Positions 34,993 through 44,043 of a stretch of DNA of 64,000 nt are shown piece after piece (within the stretch, counting starts at the first letter, position 1; every line of letters begins with the position of its first letter). The stretch is from NCBI GenBank assembly GCA_913043285.1, contig CAJWML010000002.1:248001-312000 (forward strand). The letters are read 5' to 3'. A program made the position numbers and the translations under genes. Under the pieces are notes generated by a model. That model searched no databases and was not told where the DNA came from. It saw only the letters and a program-made list of their open reading frames with translations. The DNA is from CAKZNE01 sp002695025. Its GTDB lineage: Bacteria; Bacteroidota; Bacteroidia; Flavobacteriales; Schleiferiaceae.

Positions 34993-37527
34993 ATGACCAA
35001 CGAAGCACACGCCCGCATTAAAATCAATAAGCTGCTGGAAGAGGCCGGATGGCGCTTTTTCGATACCGAAGAAGGCCCGGCCAACGTATTGCTGGAGAAC
35101 CGCGTAAAGATCACCCAACAGCTCATCGATGCCTGGGGGGAGGATTACGAAAAGGTAAAGGGCGGCTCCCTGGATTTCCTGTTGCTGGACAGCGACAACA
35201 AACCCATTTGTGTACTGGAAGCCAAAAAGGAAGCCTTGCACCCGCTGGTGGCCAAGGAGCAGGCGCGGAAGTACGCCCAAAGCGTGAACGCTCCTTATAT
35301 CATCCTTTCCAACGGCATTGTGCATTTTTTCTGGGACCTGCGGAAGGGCAACCCCACGCCCATCTATAAATTTCCTTCACCGGCCGAGATAGGCGCCATT
35401 AAAGAATGGAAACCCCAGCGGGAAGCCCTGGCTGCGGAAAAGGTAGAGGACGACTACATTGCCCGGGTACAAATGCCGGACTATGCGGAGCGCCCCGAAT
35501 GGAAGGGGAGCGTGGAGGCCAGCCGCGACTTCATCTTTGAGAATAAACTGCGCTTTTTGCGGTATTACCAGGTAAAGGCCATTGAAAAACTACAGAAGGC
35601 CGTGGCAGCCGGTAAAGACCGCTTTTTATTTGAGATGGCTACCGGCACCGGTAAAACGCTGACCTCTGCCGCTGTGATCCGCCTCTTTTTGCGGTCGCGC
35701 AACGCCCGCAGGGTACTGTTCCTGGTAGACAGGCTGGAGCTGGAAGACCAGGCCTGGAAGAACTTTGTAGCCTACCTGGCACCCGACTATACTACCTACA
35801 TCTACAAAGAGAACCGCAGCAACTGGCGCACCGCTGAAATAGTGGTCACTACCGTACAATCGCTGTTGTTTGACAATAAGTTCCGCAGGCTGTTCAGCCC
35901 CACGGATTTTGACCTGCTGATATCGGATGAAGCCCACCGCTCCATCTCCGGAAACTCCCGGGCCGTATTCGAATACTTTCACGGCTATAAGCTGGGCCTT
36001 ACCGCCACCCCCAAGGATTACCTGAAGGGTGTAGACCAGGACAACGTACGCCAGAGCGATCCGCGGGAGATCGAGAGGCGCTTGCTGCGCGATACCTATT
36101 CCACCTTTGGCTGCGAGGGCGGGGAACCCACCTTTCGCTATTCGCTGCTGGACGGGGTGAAAGACGGTTACCTGATCAACCCCGTAGTGGTGGACGCCCG
36201 TACCGAAATAACCACCCAGTTACTGTCGGACGAAGGATATGCCGTGGCCATTACCGATGCCGAAGGCACGGAAGTGAACGAGACCTTTATTTCGCGCGAC
36301 TTCGAAAAGAAATTCTTCTCCGAAAAGACTAACCGCGTATTCTGCAGCACTTTCCTGGAAAATGCCCTCAAAGATCCCATTACCGGGGAGATCGGCAAGA
36401 CCATCATCTTTGCCGTAAGCCAGAATCACGCCCGCAAGCTCACGCAGATCCTCAATGAATTTGCCGAGCAGTTATACCCCGGGCGCTACCAGTCTGATTT
36501 TGCCGTACAGGTAAGCTCCCAGGTGAGCGATGCCCAGCAGATGACCATCAACTTCAGCAACAATAAGCTGAACGGCAAAACCGGCTGGCTGGAAGGTTAT
36601 GACTCTTCCAAAACCCGCATTTGCGTTACGGTGGGTATGATGACTACCGGTTACGACTGCCCGGACCTGCTTAACCTTTGTATGATGCGCCCCATCTTCA
36701 GCCCGGCCGATTTTGTACAGATCAAAGGGCGCGGCACCCGTACCCATACCTTTGAATACGAGTTTAAGAACGAGCTGGAAGAGCAGGAAGTGCTGCAGAA
36801 GGAAAAGACTCAATTCAAACTGTTCGACTTTTTTGCCAATTGCGAGTACTTTGAGGAGCGCTTTGACTACGATGTAAAGCTGCACCTGCCGCAACCGCCC
36901 AAAGGCGAAGGCCCGGGAGGCGGGGAGGGGCCGGGGGAAAGCCTCACCTATAAAAGTTACCGCCCCGATCCTTTGCGGGTGCTCAAAGAAGAGCAGGTAG
37001 GCTACGAGGGTATGAAGGTAGACCGTATGCTCTTCCGCAAATTTGAAGACCGCATCACTACGGACGACATCATTAAAAAACACGTGGAACTCGGCAACTG
37101 GGATGAAGTAGTAAGCCACGTGCAGAGCGAGATCTTCAACAGGCCCGAAGAGTACTTTAACCTGGAAAAGCTGCGAAAGGCCGCCCGGGTAGACCGCAGG
37201 CTATCCGTGCGCGAAGTGGTGGAAAAGATCTTCGGCATCATCCCCAAATTCAAATCCAAAGACGAGCTGCTGGAAGAAGAGTTCGACAAATTTGTGTCTA
37301 TACACCCGCCCGGGGAAGATGTGAACGTGCGGGCGATGAAGTATTTCTTTAAAGCCTACGTGGTGGACCAGGACATCCGCAGGATCATCCAAAGCAAGGA
37401 TTTCCAGTCGCTGCACACCCACGCTACCATGACCATAGATCAGTACAAAGCCGTAAATCCCGATTTCCGGCAACTGATACCGCGCTACATTGATGATTAT
37501 GTGAATACGGATCAGTTTGCTGCGTGA
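34993..37527 (+). CDS. hsdR: type I restriction endonuclease R subunit (EcoEI-like)
   Basis: 844 residues. The N-terminal nuclease has SLDFLLLDSD...ICVLEAKKE (D, E-x-K pattern, about residues 57-78). The helicase follows: EMATGTGKT (about 214-222), LISDEAH, LTATPKD and QIKGRGTRTH. A Gly/Pro-rich linker (about residue 640) joins it to an EcoEI_R_C-like C-terminal domain that docks on the methylase. It cleaves unmodified DNA after ATP-driven translocation. Unusually, it is separated from its hsdM-hsdS partner by 1.3 kb of repeats. GC content matches the methylase part and contrasts with the AT-rich genes before it. Confidence 0.93.
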   Translation: MTNEAHARIKINKLLEEAGWRFFDTEEGPANVLLENRVKITQQLIDAWGEDYEKVKGGSLDFLLLDSDNKPICVLEAKKEALHPLVAKEQARKYAQSVNAPYIILSNGIVHFFWDLRKGNPTPIYKFPSPAEIGAIKEWKPQREALAAEKVEDDYIARVQMPDYAERPEWKGSVEASRDFIFENKLRFLRYYQVKAIEKLQKAVAAGKDRFLFEMATGTGKTLTSAAVIRLFLRSRNARRVLFLVDRLELEDQAWKNFVAYLAPDYTTYIYKENRSNWRTAEIVVTTVQSLLFDNKFRRLFSPTDFDLLISDEAHRSISGNSRAVFEYFHGYKLGLTATPKDYLKGVDQDNVRQSDPREIERRLLRDTYSTFGCEGGEPTFRYSLLDGVKDGYLINPVVVDARTEITTQLLSDEGYAVAITDAEGTEVNETFISRDFEKKFFSEKTNRVFCSTFLENALKDPITGEIGKTIIFAVSQNHARKLTQILNEFAEQLYPGRYQSDFAVQVSSQVSDAQQMTINFSNNKLNGKTGWLEGYDSSKTRICVTVGMMTTGYDCPDLLNLCMMRPIFSPADFVQIKGRGTRTHTFEYEFKNELEEQEVLQKEKTQFKLFDFFANCEYFEERFDYDVKLHLPQPPKGEGPGGGEGPGESLTYKSYRPDPLRVLKEEQVGYEGMKVDRMLFRKFEDRITTDDIIKKHVELGNWDEVVSHVQSEIFNRPEEYFNLEKLRKAARVDRRLSVREVVEKIFGIIPKFKSKDELLEEEFDKFVSIHPPGEDVNVRAMKYFFKAYVVDQDIRRIIQSKDFQSLHTHATMTIDQYKAVNPDFRQLIPRYIDDYVNTDQFAA

Positions 37528-37540
37528 TAAGAAATAGTAA

Positions 37541-37895
37541 TTCTTGTCACATTGAGTGCCCCGAATTCACTTCGGGGTGTATCGAAATGTGGCAAAATGA
37601 GATTAATAAATTGCCTTTCATTTCTTTTGCTTGTCCAAAAGAACCCGAAGGTTCGGGATCTGGGTACTCAGGATGACAAAGAGCCCGAAAGTATGGTAAA
37701 GGCAGGTAATAAAAGTAATAAGTGTCACCCTGAGTGGCCGACCGAAGGAAGGCTGTATCGAAGGGTGCTAAACGAAGGTCATCCTTCGATACGATCGCTC
37801 CGCCTGTATTTGGCGGATCAATCACTCAGGATGACCCTGACCTGAAATAAAAATTGAGAGGGCCATAGGTTTTAGTATTTTTCCAGCCCCTTAGC
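37541..37895. repeat. REP-like palindromes, first part of the array between hsdR and hsdMS
   Basis: Elements with gtcaccctgagtgg and tcatccttcgatacgatcgc...cactcaggatgac arms. A 27-base string beginning ttcatttcttttgcttgtcc at 37617 recurs at 53862. Fragments of open frames here derive from the repeats and are not genes. Confidence 0.7.
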
Positions 37896-38061
37896 GGGAT
37901 GATGAATGCCATACGGAGAGAGAAGCAATTGAAGAACTGGCACCGCGAGTGGAAATGGAACCTGGTAAAAGAGCAGAACCCGGAACTAAAAGACCTGGCG
38001 GCAGATTGGTACACCGAAGAGCAGATAAGGGAAGCGAGGGACTCTGAAACAAGTTCAGAGT
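37896..38061 (+). pseudogene. relic of a GIY-YIG endonuclease-family gene (C-terminal part)
   Basis: In the frame of atgatgaatgcc, the sequence reads AIRREKQLKNWHREWKWNLV, then KEQNPELKDLAADWYTEEQI. This is the typical C-terminal region of small GIY-YIG proteins (REKQIKxWxRxWKxxLIxxxNPxWxDL). The GIY and YIG motifs and the catalytic Arg and Glu region are gone: upstream sequence is repeat. It ends by running into a tandem repeat. Genes of this kind often sit among such repeats in Bacteroidetes. Confidence 0.7.
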
Positions 38062-38105
38062 GACGTTGAAACAAGTTCAGAGTGACGAGGTCAGGAAAAC
38101 GAGAT
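38042..38105. repeat. short tandem repeat (tgaaacaagttcagagtgac unit)
   Basis: Two adjacent copies of tgaaacaagttcagagtgac plus a partial third (gatcagagtgac), with another related copy (tgaaacaagttcagcgtgac) at 38,251. Spacing and sequence do not suit CRISPR. Confidence 0.7.
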
Positions 38106-38328
38106 CAGAGTGACATCGCTCTTATTGAGAGTGACGGGTGAACGAATTTAGAATGCCGGAACCCAGACCATAGAGGCCGTCTTTCCGAACTTGTTTCGGA
38201 AACAGGCCGGAATAGAGAGGAAGGATTACCAGGTAACCGCAGAGCAGACGCTGAAACAAGTTCAGCGTGACTCTGCTCGCAGAGAGAGTGACAGAGTGAA
38301 GATGGTTAGTCCAATTGAGCCCCGGGAT

Positions 38329-38516
38329 GTCTTTCCGAACTGGTTTCGGAAACTATACGGGAGCAAAGTCCAAACTAAACACAATGGTTAGTGAAAGCTA
38401 ATGACTAAACAAAATGGCGTTTAGGTTTCCTTTTCCGGGTAGGAGGCTGGTGTCACCCTTCGATACGCCCCGTCCCGAAACTTCGGGATCGGGGCACTCA
38501 GGATGACTGAAGGCTT
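38329..38516. repeat. long direct repeat, copy 1 (188 bp)
   Basis: Begins gtctttccgaactggtttcg and ends gatgactgaaggctt. Copy 2 at 38551-38729 is almost identical apart from a few substitutions and a shorter palindromic centre. A 5' fragment of a third copy lies at 38,179-38,205. Each copy contains a REP-like cacccttcgatacgccccg...cactcaggatgac palindrome at its 3' end. Confidence 0.8.
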
Positions 38517-38550
38517 TGGAGAGATGCTTTTTGTAACCATTAAACCGGCC

Positions 38551-38729
38551 GTCTTTCCGAACTTGTTTCGGAAACTATACGGGAGCAAAGCCCAAACTAA
38601 ACACAATGGTTAGTGAAAGCTAATGACTAAACAAAATGGCGTTTAGGTTTCCTTTTCCGGGGAGGAGGCTGGTGTCACCCTTCGATACGCCCCGAAGGCT
38701 TTCGGGGCACTCAGGATGACTGAAGGCTT
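38551..38729. repeat. long direct repeat, copy 2 (179 bp)
   Basis: Second copy of the unit at 38329-38516, separated from it by 34 bases. The palindrome centre reads aaggctttcgg in place of tcccgaaacttcgggat. Recent duplication or spread by recombination is likely. Confidence 0.8.
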
Positions 38730-38765
38730 CAATAGCAGAGGAAGCACAAGATAGAACACACAAGC

Positions 38766-38813
38766 TGTCATGCTGAGTGGCCACGCTAAAGCGTGGGTGT
38801 ATCGAAGCATGAC
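38766..38813. repeat. REP-like palindrome abutting the hsdM start
   Basis: Outer arms gtcatgct / agcatgac enclose ccacgctaaagcgtgg. The right arm supplies the ATG at 38809, so any start at or before it would be made of repeat sequence. Confidence 0.7.
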
Positions 38814-41358
38814 CAACGAAAACGAACGAATGTTAGATACCACAACAAAACGAAGAATAGACGAGTGCCGCGACATACTGGTAGGCAAGCTGCCCGACCC
38901 TAAATCGCAGATAGAGCAGATCACCATTGCGCTCATCTATAAGTTTATGGATGATATGGACAAGGAGGCCGTAGAGCTGGGAGGCGAAGCCCGCTTTTTT
39001 ACCGGTGAGGCCGCCCGCTACGCCTGGGATGCCCTCTTTGATCCCCAACTGGGCAGTGCCGAACTCGTAAAGCTCTACGATGAAGCCCTGGAATCTATGG
39101 AGCTGAACCCCCACATTCCCCAACTGTTCCGCGACATTTTTAAGAACGCGTATTTACCCTACCGCGACCCCGAAACCCTGCGGATGTTCCTCAAAACCAT
39201 CGGGCAGTTCCAGTACTCCCACAGCGAAAAGCTGGGCGATGCCTTTGAATACCTGCTGCAGGTAATGGGCTCACAGGGCGATGCCGGGCAGTTCCGCACC
39301 CCCCGCCACATCATTGATTTTACGGTGCAGGCCGTAAACCCCGGTAAGAACGACCGTGTGCTGGACCCCGCCTGCGGTACGGCCGGCTTCCTCATATCGG
39401 CCTTTAAGCACATTTTACAGCAAAACGATAACAAGCTCACCCCGGATGAGCGCAAAAAGCTGATCGCCAATTTTACGGGTTACGACATTTCGCCTGATAT
39501 GGTGCGCCTTTCCCTGGTGAACCTCTACCTGCACGGCTTTTCCGACCCGCACATCCACGAGTACGACACCCTTACCAGCGAAGAGCGCTGGGGTCACCGC
39601 TTTGACGTGATCCTGGCCAACCCGCCTTTTATGAGCCCCAAGGGTGGTATACGCCCCCACAAGAAGTTCAGCGTAAGCTCCACCCGCAGCGAGGTGCTGT
39701 TTGTAGATTACATAGCCGAACACCTGAGCCCGCAGGGCCGGGCGGGGGTTATTGTGCCCGAAGGGGTAGTCTTCCAGAGCGGCAAGGCCTATAAAGAGTT
39801 GCGCAAAATGCTGGTGGAGCACTACCTCTGGGCGGTGGTAAGCCTGCCCTCCGGGGTGTTTAATCCCTACAGCGGGGTAAAGACCTCCCTGCTGCTGATG
39901 GACCGTGCCCTGGCCAAAAAGAGTAAGCGCATCCTCTTTGTAAAGGTGGAGAACGATGGTTTTGACCTGGGCGCCCAGCGCAGGGAACTGAAAGGCTCCC
40001 AACTGCCCGTGGCCCTGGAATTTTTGCAGAAGTACCGCCACGCCACTTTGGAGGGTACCGACTTTGAAGAAGGCGTACTGACCCACGCGGTGGACAAAAG
40101 CCGTATAGCCGAAAGCGGGGATTACAACCTGAGCGGGGAGCGGTATAGGATATCTGAAGATCTGGCTTCCAATTTTCCTTTGGTTGAACTTCAAAGCATT
40201 TTTGATATCAAAAGAGGAGGTTCTCCCAGACCAATAAAAGAGTTTCTTACTGAGAAGGAAAATGGTATTAACTGGATTAAAATAGGAGATACTGAAGAAG
40301 GGAAGAAATATATTACTCAAACGAAGGAGAAAATACGCCCCGAGGGGCTGAAAAAGTCAAGGTTAGTAAAGCCTGGTGATTTTATACTTTCTAATTCCAT
40401 GAGTTTTGGGCGACCATATGTTGTGCAGATCGAAGGATGCATTCATGATGGCTGGTTGGTGTTCAAGCAAAAGGAACAAAACCTTAGCAAAGATTATATT
40501 TATTCTATACTGTCTTCAGATGAAGTAAAGGCTCAATTTGAAAAATCTGCGACTGGTGGAGTAGTTCGTAACTTAAATATTGATTTAGTTAAAAAGGTAT
40601 TGATCCCCCTTCCACCGCTGGAAGTGCAGCGGGAGATCGTGGAGGAAATAGAAGGCTACCAGAGGATCATAGACGGGGCGCGTATGGTGGTGGATAACTA
40701 CCGCCCACAAATCCGCATTCAGCCCGATTGGGAGATGGTGGAGTTGGGGGAGGTTTGTGAGGTGAAATCAGGAGGCACACCTGACAGAAAGAATGAGTCA
40801 TATTGGAATGGCCAAATTCCATACGTTAAAACAGGACAAATCAATTTTAATACAATCACACAGGCGGAGGAATTTATTACTGAAAAAGGACTGAAAAATT
40901 CCTCGGCACGGTTAATTCCTGCAAATACTGTACTTATGGCAATGTATGGTCAGGGAATCACCCGAGGAAGAGTTGGCATCCTGACTATTAAGGCAGCTAT
41001 AAATCAAGCCGTGGCAGCCTTGCTCATAAAGAATCACGAAAGATTAAATATTGACTTTCTATTTTATCAATTAATAGGAAAATACGATTATTTAAGAAAA
41101 ATAAGTGATGCAAGAGGTGGTAACCAGAGTAACCTTAATGCCAAATTAATCCGCGAACTTAAAATTGTAGCTCCGTCATTAATTACTCAAGAGCAAATTG
41201 TAGAAGCAGTAAAAAGAGAGCAACAAATCATAGAATCCAACAAGAAACTCATCACTATTTTTGAGCAAAAGATCAAAGACCGTATTGCGGAGGTTTGGGG
41301 TAGTGGGGAGGAAGTTAAAGAGGCTGAACCGGAGCGGGAAGCGGTGGAAACAATGTAA
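38809..41358 (+). CDS. hsdM: fused type I methylase-specificity protein (HsdM-HsdS)
   Basis: About 849 residues. The methylase part (1 to about 440) has DPACGTAGF (motif I, near 186) and NPPFMSP (motif IV, near 270). It is followed without a stop by a two-TRD HsdS part: TRD1, a conserved helix with PLPPLEVQREIVEEIEGYQ, TRD2 and a final helix. The fusion is complete in one frame. Both TRDs are visibly AT-rich, while the methylase and central helix are GC-rich, so the recognition domains were probably exchanged. The start could be 38809 or 38830 (MLDTTTKRR). I prefer these because further upstream sequence is a REP palindrome. Partner of the hsdR at 34993. Confidence 0.9.
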   Translation: MTNENERMLDTTTKRRIDECRDILVGKLPDPKSQIEQITIALIYKFMDDMDKEAVELGGEARFFTGEAARYAWDALFDPQLGSAELVKLYDEALESMELNPHIPQLFRDIFKNAYLPYRDPETLRMFLKTIGQFQYSHSEKLGDAFEYLLQVMGSQGDAGQFRTPRHIIDFTVQAVNPGKNDRVLDPACGTAGFLISAFKHILQQNDNKLTPDERKKLIANFTGYDISPDMVRLSLVNLYLHGFSDPHIHEYDTLTSEERWGHRFDVILANPPFMSPKGGIRPHKKFSVSSTRSEVLFVDYIAEHLSPQGRAGVIVPEGVVFQSGKAYKELRKMLVEHYLWAVVSLPSGVFNPYSGVKTSLLLMDRALAKKSKRILFVKVENDGFDLGAQRRELKGSQLPVALEFLQKYRHATLEGTDFEEGVLTHAVDKSRIAESGDYNLSGERYRISEDLASNFPLVELQSIFDIKRGGSPRPIKEFLTEKENGINWIKIGDTEEGKKYITQTKEKIRPEGLKKSRLVKPGDFILSNSMSFGRPYVVQIEGCIHDGWLVFKQKEQNLSKDYIYSILSSDEVKAQFEKSATGGVVRNLNIDLVKKVLIPLPPLEVQREIVEEIEGYQRIIDGARMVVDNYRPQIRIQPDWEMVELGEVCEVKSGGTPDRKNESYWNGQIPYVKTGQINFNTITQAEEFITEKGLKNSSARLIPANTVLMAMYGQGITRGRVGILTIKAAINQAVAALLIKNHERLNIDFLFYQLIGKYDYLRKISDARGGNQSNLNAKLIRELKIVAPSLITQEQIVEAVKREQQIIESNKKLITIFEQKIKDRIAEVWGSGEEVKEAEPEREAVETM

Positions 41359-41361
41359 TTT

Positions 41362-41661
41362 ATGATGCAAGCAGTAACCAATGTACATTTCAACCTGGCT
41401 ATGGAATGCTGGGAAATGGACCTGAAAGGAGCGACCATCCGGTTAACCGGTAGCGGCAGGCGTGGGGGAGCACCTTACCAACGTACAGATTCCAGTATGG
41501 ATCGATCCATTTACACCTTACAGGGAGATGGAAATTATGCTGCTGATCCGGCAGATCATCCCGGAGCCGTTCACTACATCCTGAAAAGGACTTCAGATGA
41601 AGTTTGTTTCCTGATACCAAAGAGTGAATTTATACGCTCCTTTACAGAACTTGATAACTGA
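41362..41661 (+). CDS. small protein of unknown function after hsdMS
   Basis: A 99-residue frame starting 3 bases after the hsdMS stop, so probably co-transcribed. It has an LTGSGRRGGAPY loop and a LKRTSDEVCFLIPKSEF strand-rich C-terminus; no family recognised. No signal peptide or membrane helix. Phase and position support a real gene, but function cannot be inferred. Confidence 0.55.
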   Translation: MMQAVTNVHFNLAMECWEMDLKGATIRLTGSGRRGGAPYQRTDSSMDRSIYTLQGDGNYAADPADHPGAVHYILKRTSDEVCFLIPKSEFIRSFTELDN

Positions 41662-41664
41662 CCT

Positions 41665-41778
41665 ATGGCAGACATCAAATTATACAACATCCACAAAGGT
41701 GTGGCCGTAGCGCAATTCCTGGATTTCAGAGCTTTGACTGCACTATTCTGCCGGAAAAGGGGCTTAGTGCACGTTTAA
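41665..41778 (+). pseudogene. gene stub interrupted by a dispersed repeat
   Basis: An ATG 3 bases after the previous stop opens a 37-codon frame (MADIKLYNIHKG...). After about 21 codons it runs into cagagctttg...actattctgccggaaaagg (41727-41760), a repeat also found at 53999-54032. The original gene seems to have been cut off by the repeat. Confidence 0.45.
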
Positions 41779-41793
41779 AACTAATATTAAGTT

Positions 41794-42972
41794 ATGGTAA
41801 AAACTCCTTTATTCCCGGAATATCACAAAGTAAAACTACTGTTGCAGGCGCTGGAAGGTATAGAGGCCAGCCTCTTTCAGGCGATGCTCAACAGTATATG
41901 GGCCGCTACCGGTACCCCGCAAAAACGCGTAAGCTGGACGGAGCCGGACCAGTGGATACCGCAAAGGCTGAAGGGTAAGGAAGCCCTGCTGGCTCAACGT
42001 ATATGGGCGGAGAGTAGGGGAAAGGTGAACCCGCGCCATGTGCGGGGCTGTAAATTCCTGATCGATAATTATGAATTACTCAGCTTGCACAAGGGAGAAT
42101 ACGCCATTACACCTGCCGGCCGCGTGTTTATGGGTGAAGAGCCCAATGAAGCCTCAGCCCACATTGACGTGGAGGAGGGTCTGGTGTTTTTACTGTACCG
42201 CCTTTCCATACACGGGCGGGGCAAGCGCAGCACCTTTCACGAAGAGTGGAAGGAGTACCTGCTTAAGAATTCCAACTACCGCACCCGTAAAACCATTAAC
42301 ACCAGCCTGAGCCAGCGTTTACGCAACCTGGTGAGCCGCGGTCTGGCCAACCGGGAAGGCAACCAGTACAGCCTGTCCGAAAAAGGACAGCACTACCTGC
42401 AGAACTTTGACCAGAACAGCAGTTTTTCCAGCCTGAACGAAGAAGAAGACTTGAGCCACCAGATCGATTCCTTTAACCAGCAACAGCGTGATGCGCTGTA
42501 CAAGCGCCTGCAGGAAATGGACCCCATCCGCTTTGAGCATACCATTAAAGACCTTTTGCTGGCGCTGGGCTATGAAGACGTAGTGGTAACCAGCCCCACC
42601 AATGATAAAGGCGTGGATGTGACGGGAACCATTCAGAAGGGTATATCCTCTATTAAAGAGGTGATACAGGTAAAGAGGAATACTACTGCTGCCGTTTCAC
42701 GCAGGGTTATGGATGGTCTGCGCGGTTCACTGTACCGCTTTGACGCCTTCCAGGGTACCATTATTACCCTGTCAGACTTTACCAAAGGTACCGTACAGTC
42801 TGCCCTGGATCGGGGAGCGGCCCCCATTACGCTCATCAACGGGCAAAAGCTGCTGGACCTGCTGATCGAGAACGGTATAGGCATCAATCGCCACAAGGCT
42901 GAATTCTTTACGGTAGACCCGGATTACTTCACCACGGAGGAGGTGGATGATATAGAAGATGAGCGAGAGTGA
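41794..42972 (+). CDS. Mrr-like restriction endonuclease
   Basis: 392 residues. A winged-helix N-terminal domain (Mrr_N-like, residues 1-120) and a second helical domain are followed by an Mrr catalytic domain: RFEHTIKDLLLALGYEDV (about 248), NDKGVDVTG with Asp about 274 and EVIQVKR (Glu/Gln-x-Lys, about 289-294). The pattern is PD-(D/E)XK with Q in place of the second acid, as in Mrr. Members cut methylated or otherwise modified DNA. It closes the defence island and follows the type I genes in the same direction. Confidence 0.88.
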   Translation: MVKTPLFPEYHKVKLLLQALEGIEASLFQAMLNSIWAATGTPQKRVSWTEPDQWIPQRLKGKEALLAQRIWAESRGKVNPRHVRGCKFLIDNYELLSLHKGEYAITPAGRVFMGEEPNEASAHIDVEEGLVFLLYRLSIHGRGKRSTFHEEWKEYLLKNSNYRTRKTINTSLSQRLRNLVSRGLANREGNQYSLSEKGQHYLQNFDQNSSFSSLNEEEDLSHQIDSFNQQQRDALYKRLQEMDPIRFEHTIKDLLLALGYEDVVVTSPTNDKGVDVTGTIQKGISSIKEVIQVKRNTTAAVSRRVMDGLRGSLYRFDAFQGTIITLSDFTKGTVQSALDRGAAPITLINGQKLLDLLIENGIGINRHKAEFFTVDPDYFTTEEVDDIEDERE

Positions 42973-42990
42973 GGGTTGCTGTATAGTCAG

Positions 42991-43518
42991 TTAGGGTGTA
43001 ATAGATAATATTCGCTGATCCTGGATGGAATACACCACCTCAATGTCGCTCTTTGGGCTTTGGTAATGCAAGCGGTAATGATCACCATTCATTTCAATTT
43101 GTGTGCAATTTTCCGGATTAAGTTTACCCAAAGAACTAGTGTTGGATTCTATATTCTCCAGCATAGCATCAATGGATTGCTCTTTAGTAGGTTGGATAAG
43201 TCCAATTAGGAGAATACCCACGATCAACACGATGGTGCTGGCATTGGTAAAATCAATAGCCTTTGGATCGGAACAGGCGGTCTTCACCACCTGTATAGCC
43301 CTTCCAAAACCAAAGAATGATAAGGTAATGGCGAGCACCAGCACCAATGAACTGGCGTAATTCAGAAGGTTGAAATCGGTTTGTTGCAATACCAAAAAGG
43401 CCAATTGTGCCGCCAGTATAGTAGATGCCAGGGAAATGATCACCTTATTATAGTCTATCACCATTTTATAGGCTTCAACTACGGAGCCGCCTTTTGAAGA
43501 CTTCGATTTTTTAGCCAT
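42991..43518 (-). CDS. small membrane protein of the Ubl locus
   Basis: 175 residues from the ATG at 43518 (MAKKSKSSKGG). The frame remains open 38 codons further, but that part overlaps the neighbouring gene and lacks conservation-like features. Three hydrophobic helices lie near residues 28-47, 55-76 and 96-114, followed by a soluble tail of about 60 residues with DIEVVYSIQDQ. No family recognised. It is the last gene of the minus-strand block and converges with the Mrr gene. Confidence 0.6.
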   Translation of the reverse strand: MAKKSKSSKGGSVVEAYKMVIDYNKVIISLASTILAAQLAFLVLQQTDFNLLNYASSLVLVLAITLSFFGFGRAIQVVKTACSDPKAIDFTNASTIVLIVGILLIGLIQPTKEQSIDAMLENIESNTSSLGKLNPENCTQIEMNGDHYRLHYQSPKSDIEVVYSIQDQRILSITP

Positions 43519-43565
43519 TTTAAAGTAATTATGCAGGCCTGGTCCTGTGTGGTTAAATACTTCGA

Positions 43566-43925
43566 TTAAACACTTCTGGAAATAAAACATCTGTTTTGAA
43601 GAATATCCGACAAGGATTGCCAAATCTCCCAAGTGGTGATTTTTTGTTTATTTTCAAGATCAGCTCGATATTTAAAATATCTCGGGCTTGAAATCTGATT
43701 AAATGCTTCCGGAATAAGTGAAATGGCATAGCGCTGGCCATTTTCAAATTCTCTGCCTCGTATATTCCAATTGGGTGAGGGATCTGCTTTTATATTATCA
43801 ATGACTTCTATAATGAAATCCCTTGCTTTATCTGAAAGTGAATAATACCTGCCAATTTGTTCATTAGACTGCATCCAGTCCTTTAGTTTATCATTTACAA
43901 GGGCTCCGATTTCTTTTTTATCCAT
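43566..43925 (-). CDS. hypothetical soluble protein
   Basis: 119 residues from the ATG at 43925 (MDKKEIGALVND). The longer frame to 44051 overlaps another small gene and would add a non-coding-like stretch. The protein is helical and charged, with no motif I can assign (ARDFIIEVIDNIKADPSPNW). The block's orientation suggests it belongs to the minus-strand operon or follows it. Confidence 0.5.
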   Translation of the reverse strand: MDKKEIGALVNDKLKDWMQSNEQIGRYYSLSDKARDFIIEVIDNIKADPSPNWNIRGREFENGQRYAISLIPEAFNQISSPRYFKYRADLENKQKITTWEIWQSLSDILQNRCFISRSV

Positions 43926-44043
43926 AATCCATATTATTAAGATTAAAAGTCTGCTTAATTGAATATTGCATCTATAATTCCGTTTCGTATCAGTAAATAA
44001 AACAATGACATCAGGAAGATGATCATGCGGGTTACTACCCGTT

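Noticed and set aside
38042..38105. Possible CRISPR-like direct repeats
   Set aside because: The units are adjacent with no unique spacers of constant length, there are only two to three of them, and no cas genes are near.
39415..40320. Minus-strand frame of 301 codons within hsdM-hsdS
   Set aside because: Antisense to clear methylase motifs and without any recognisable feature.
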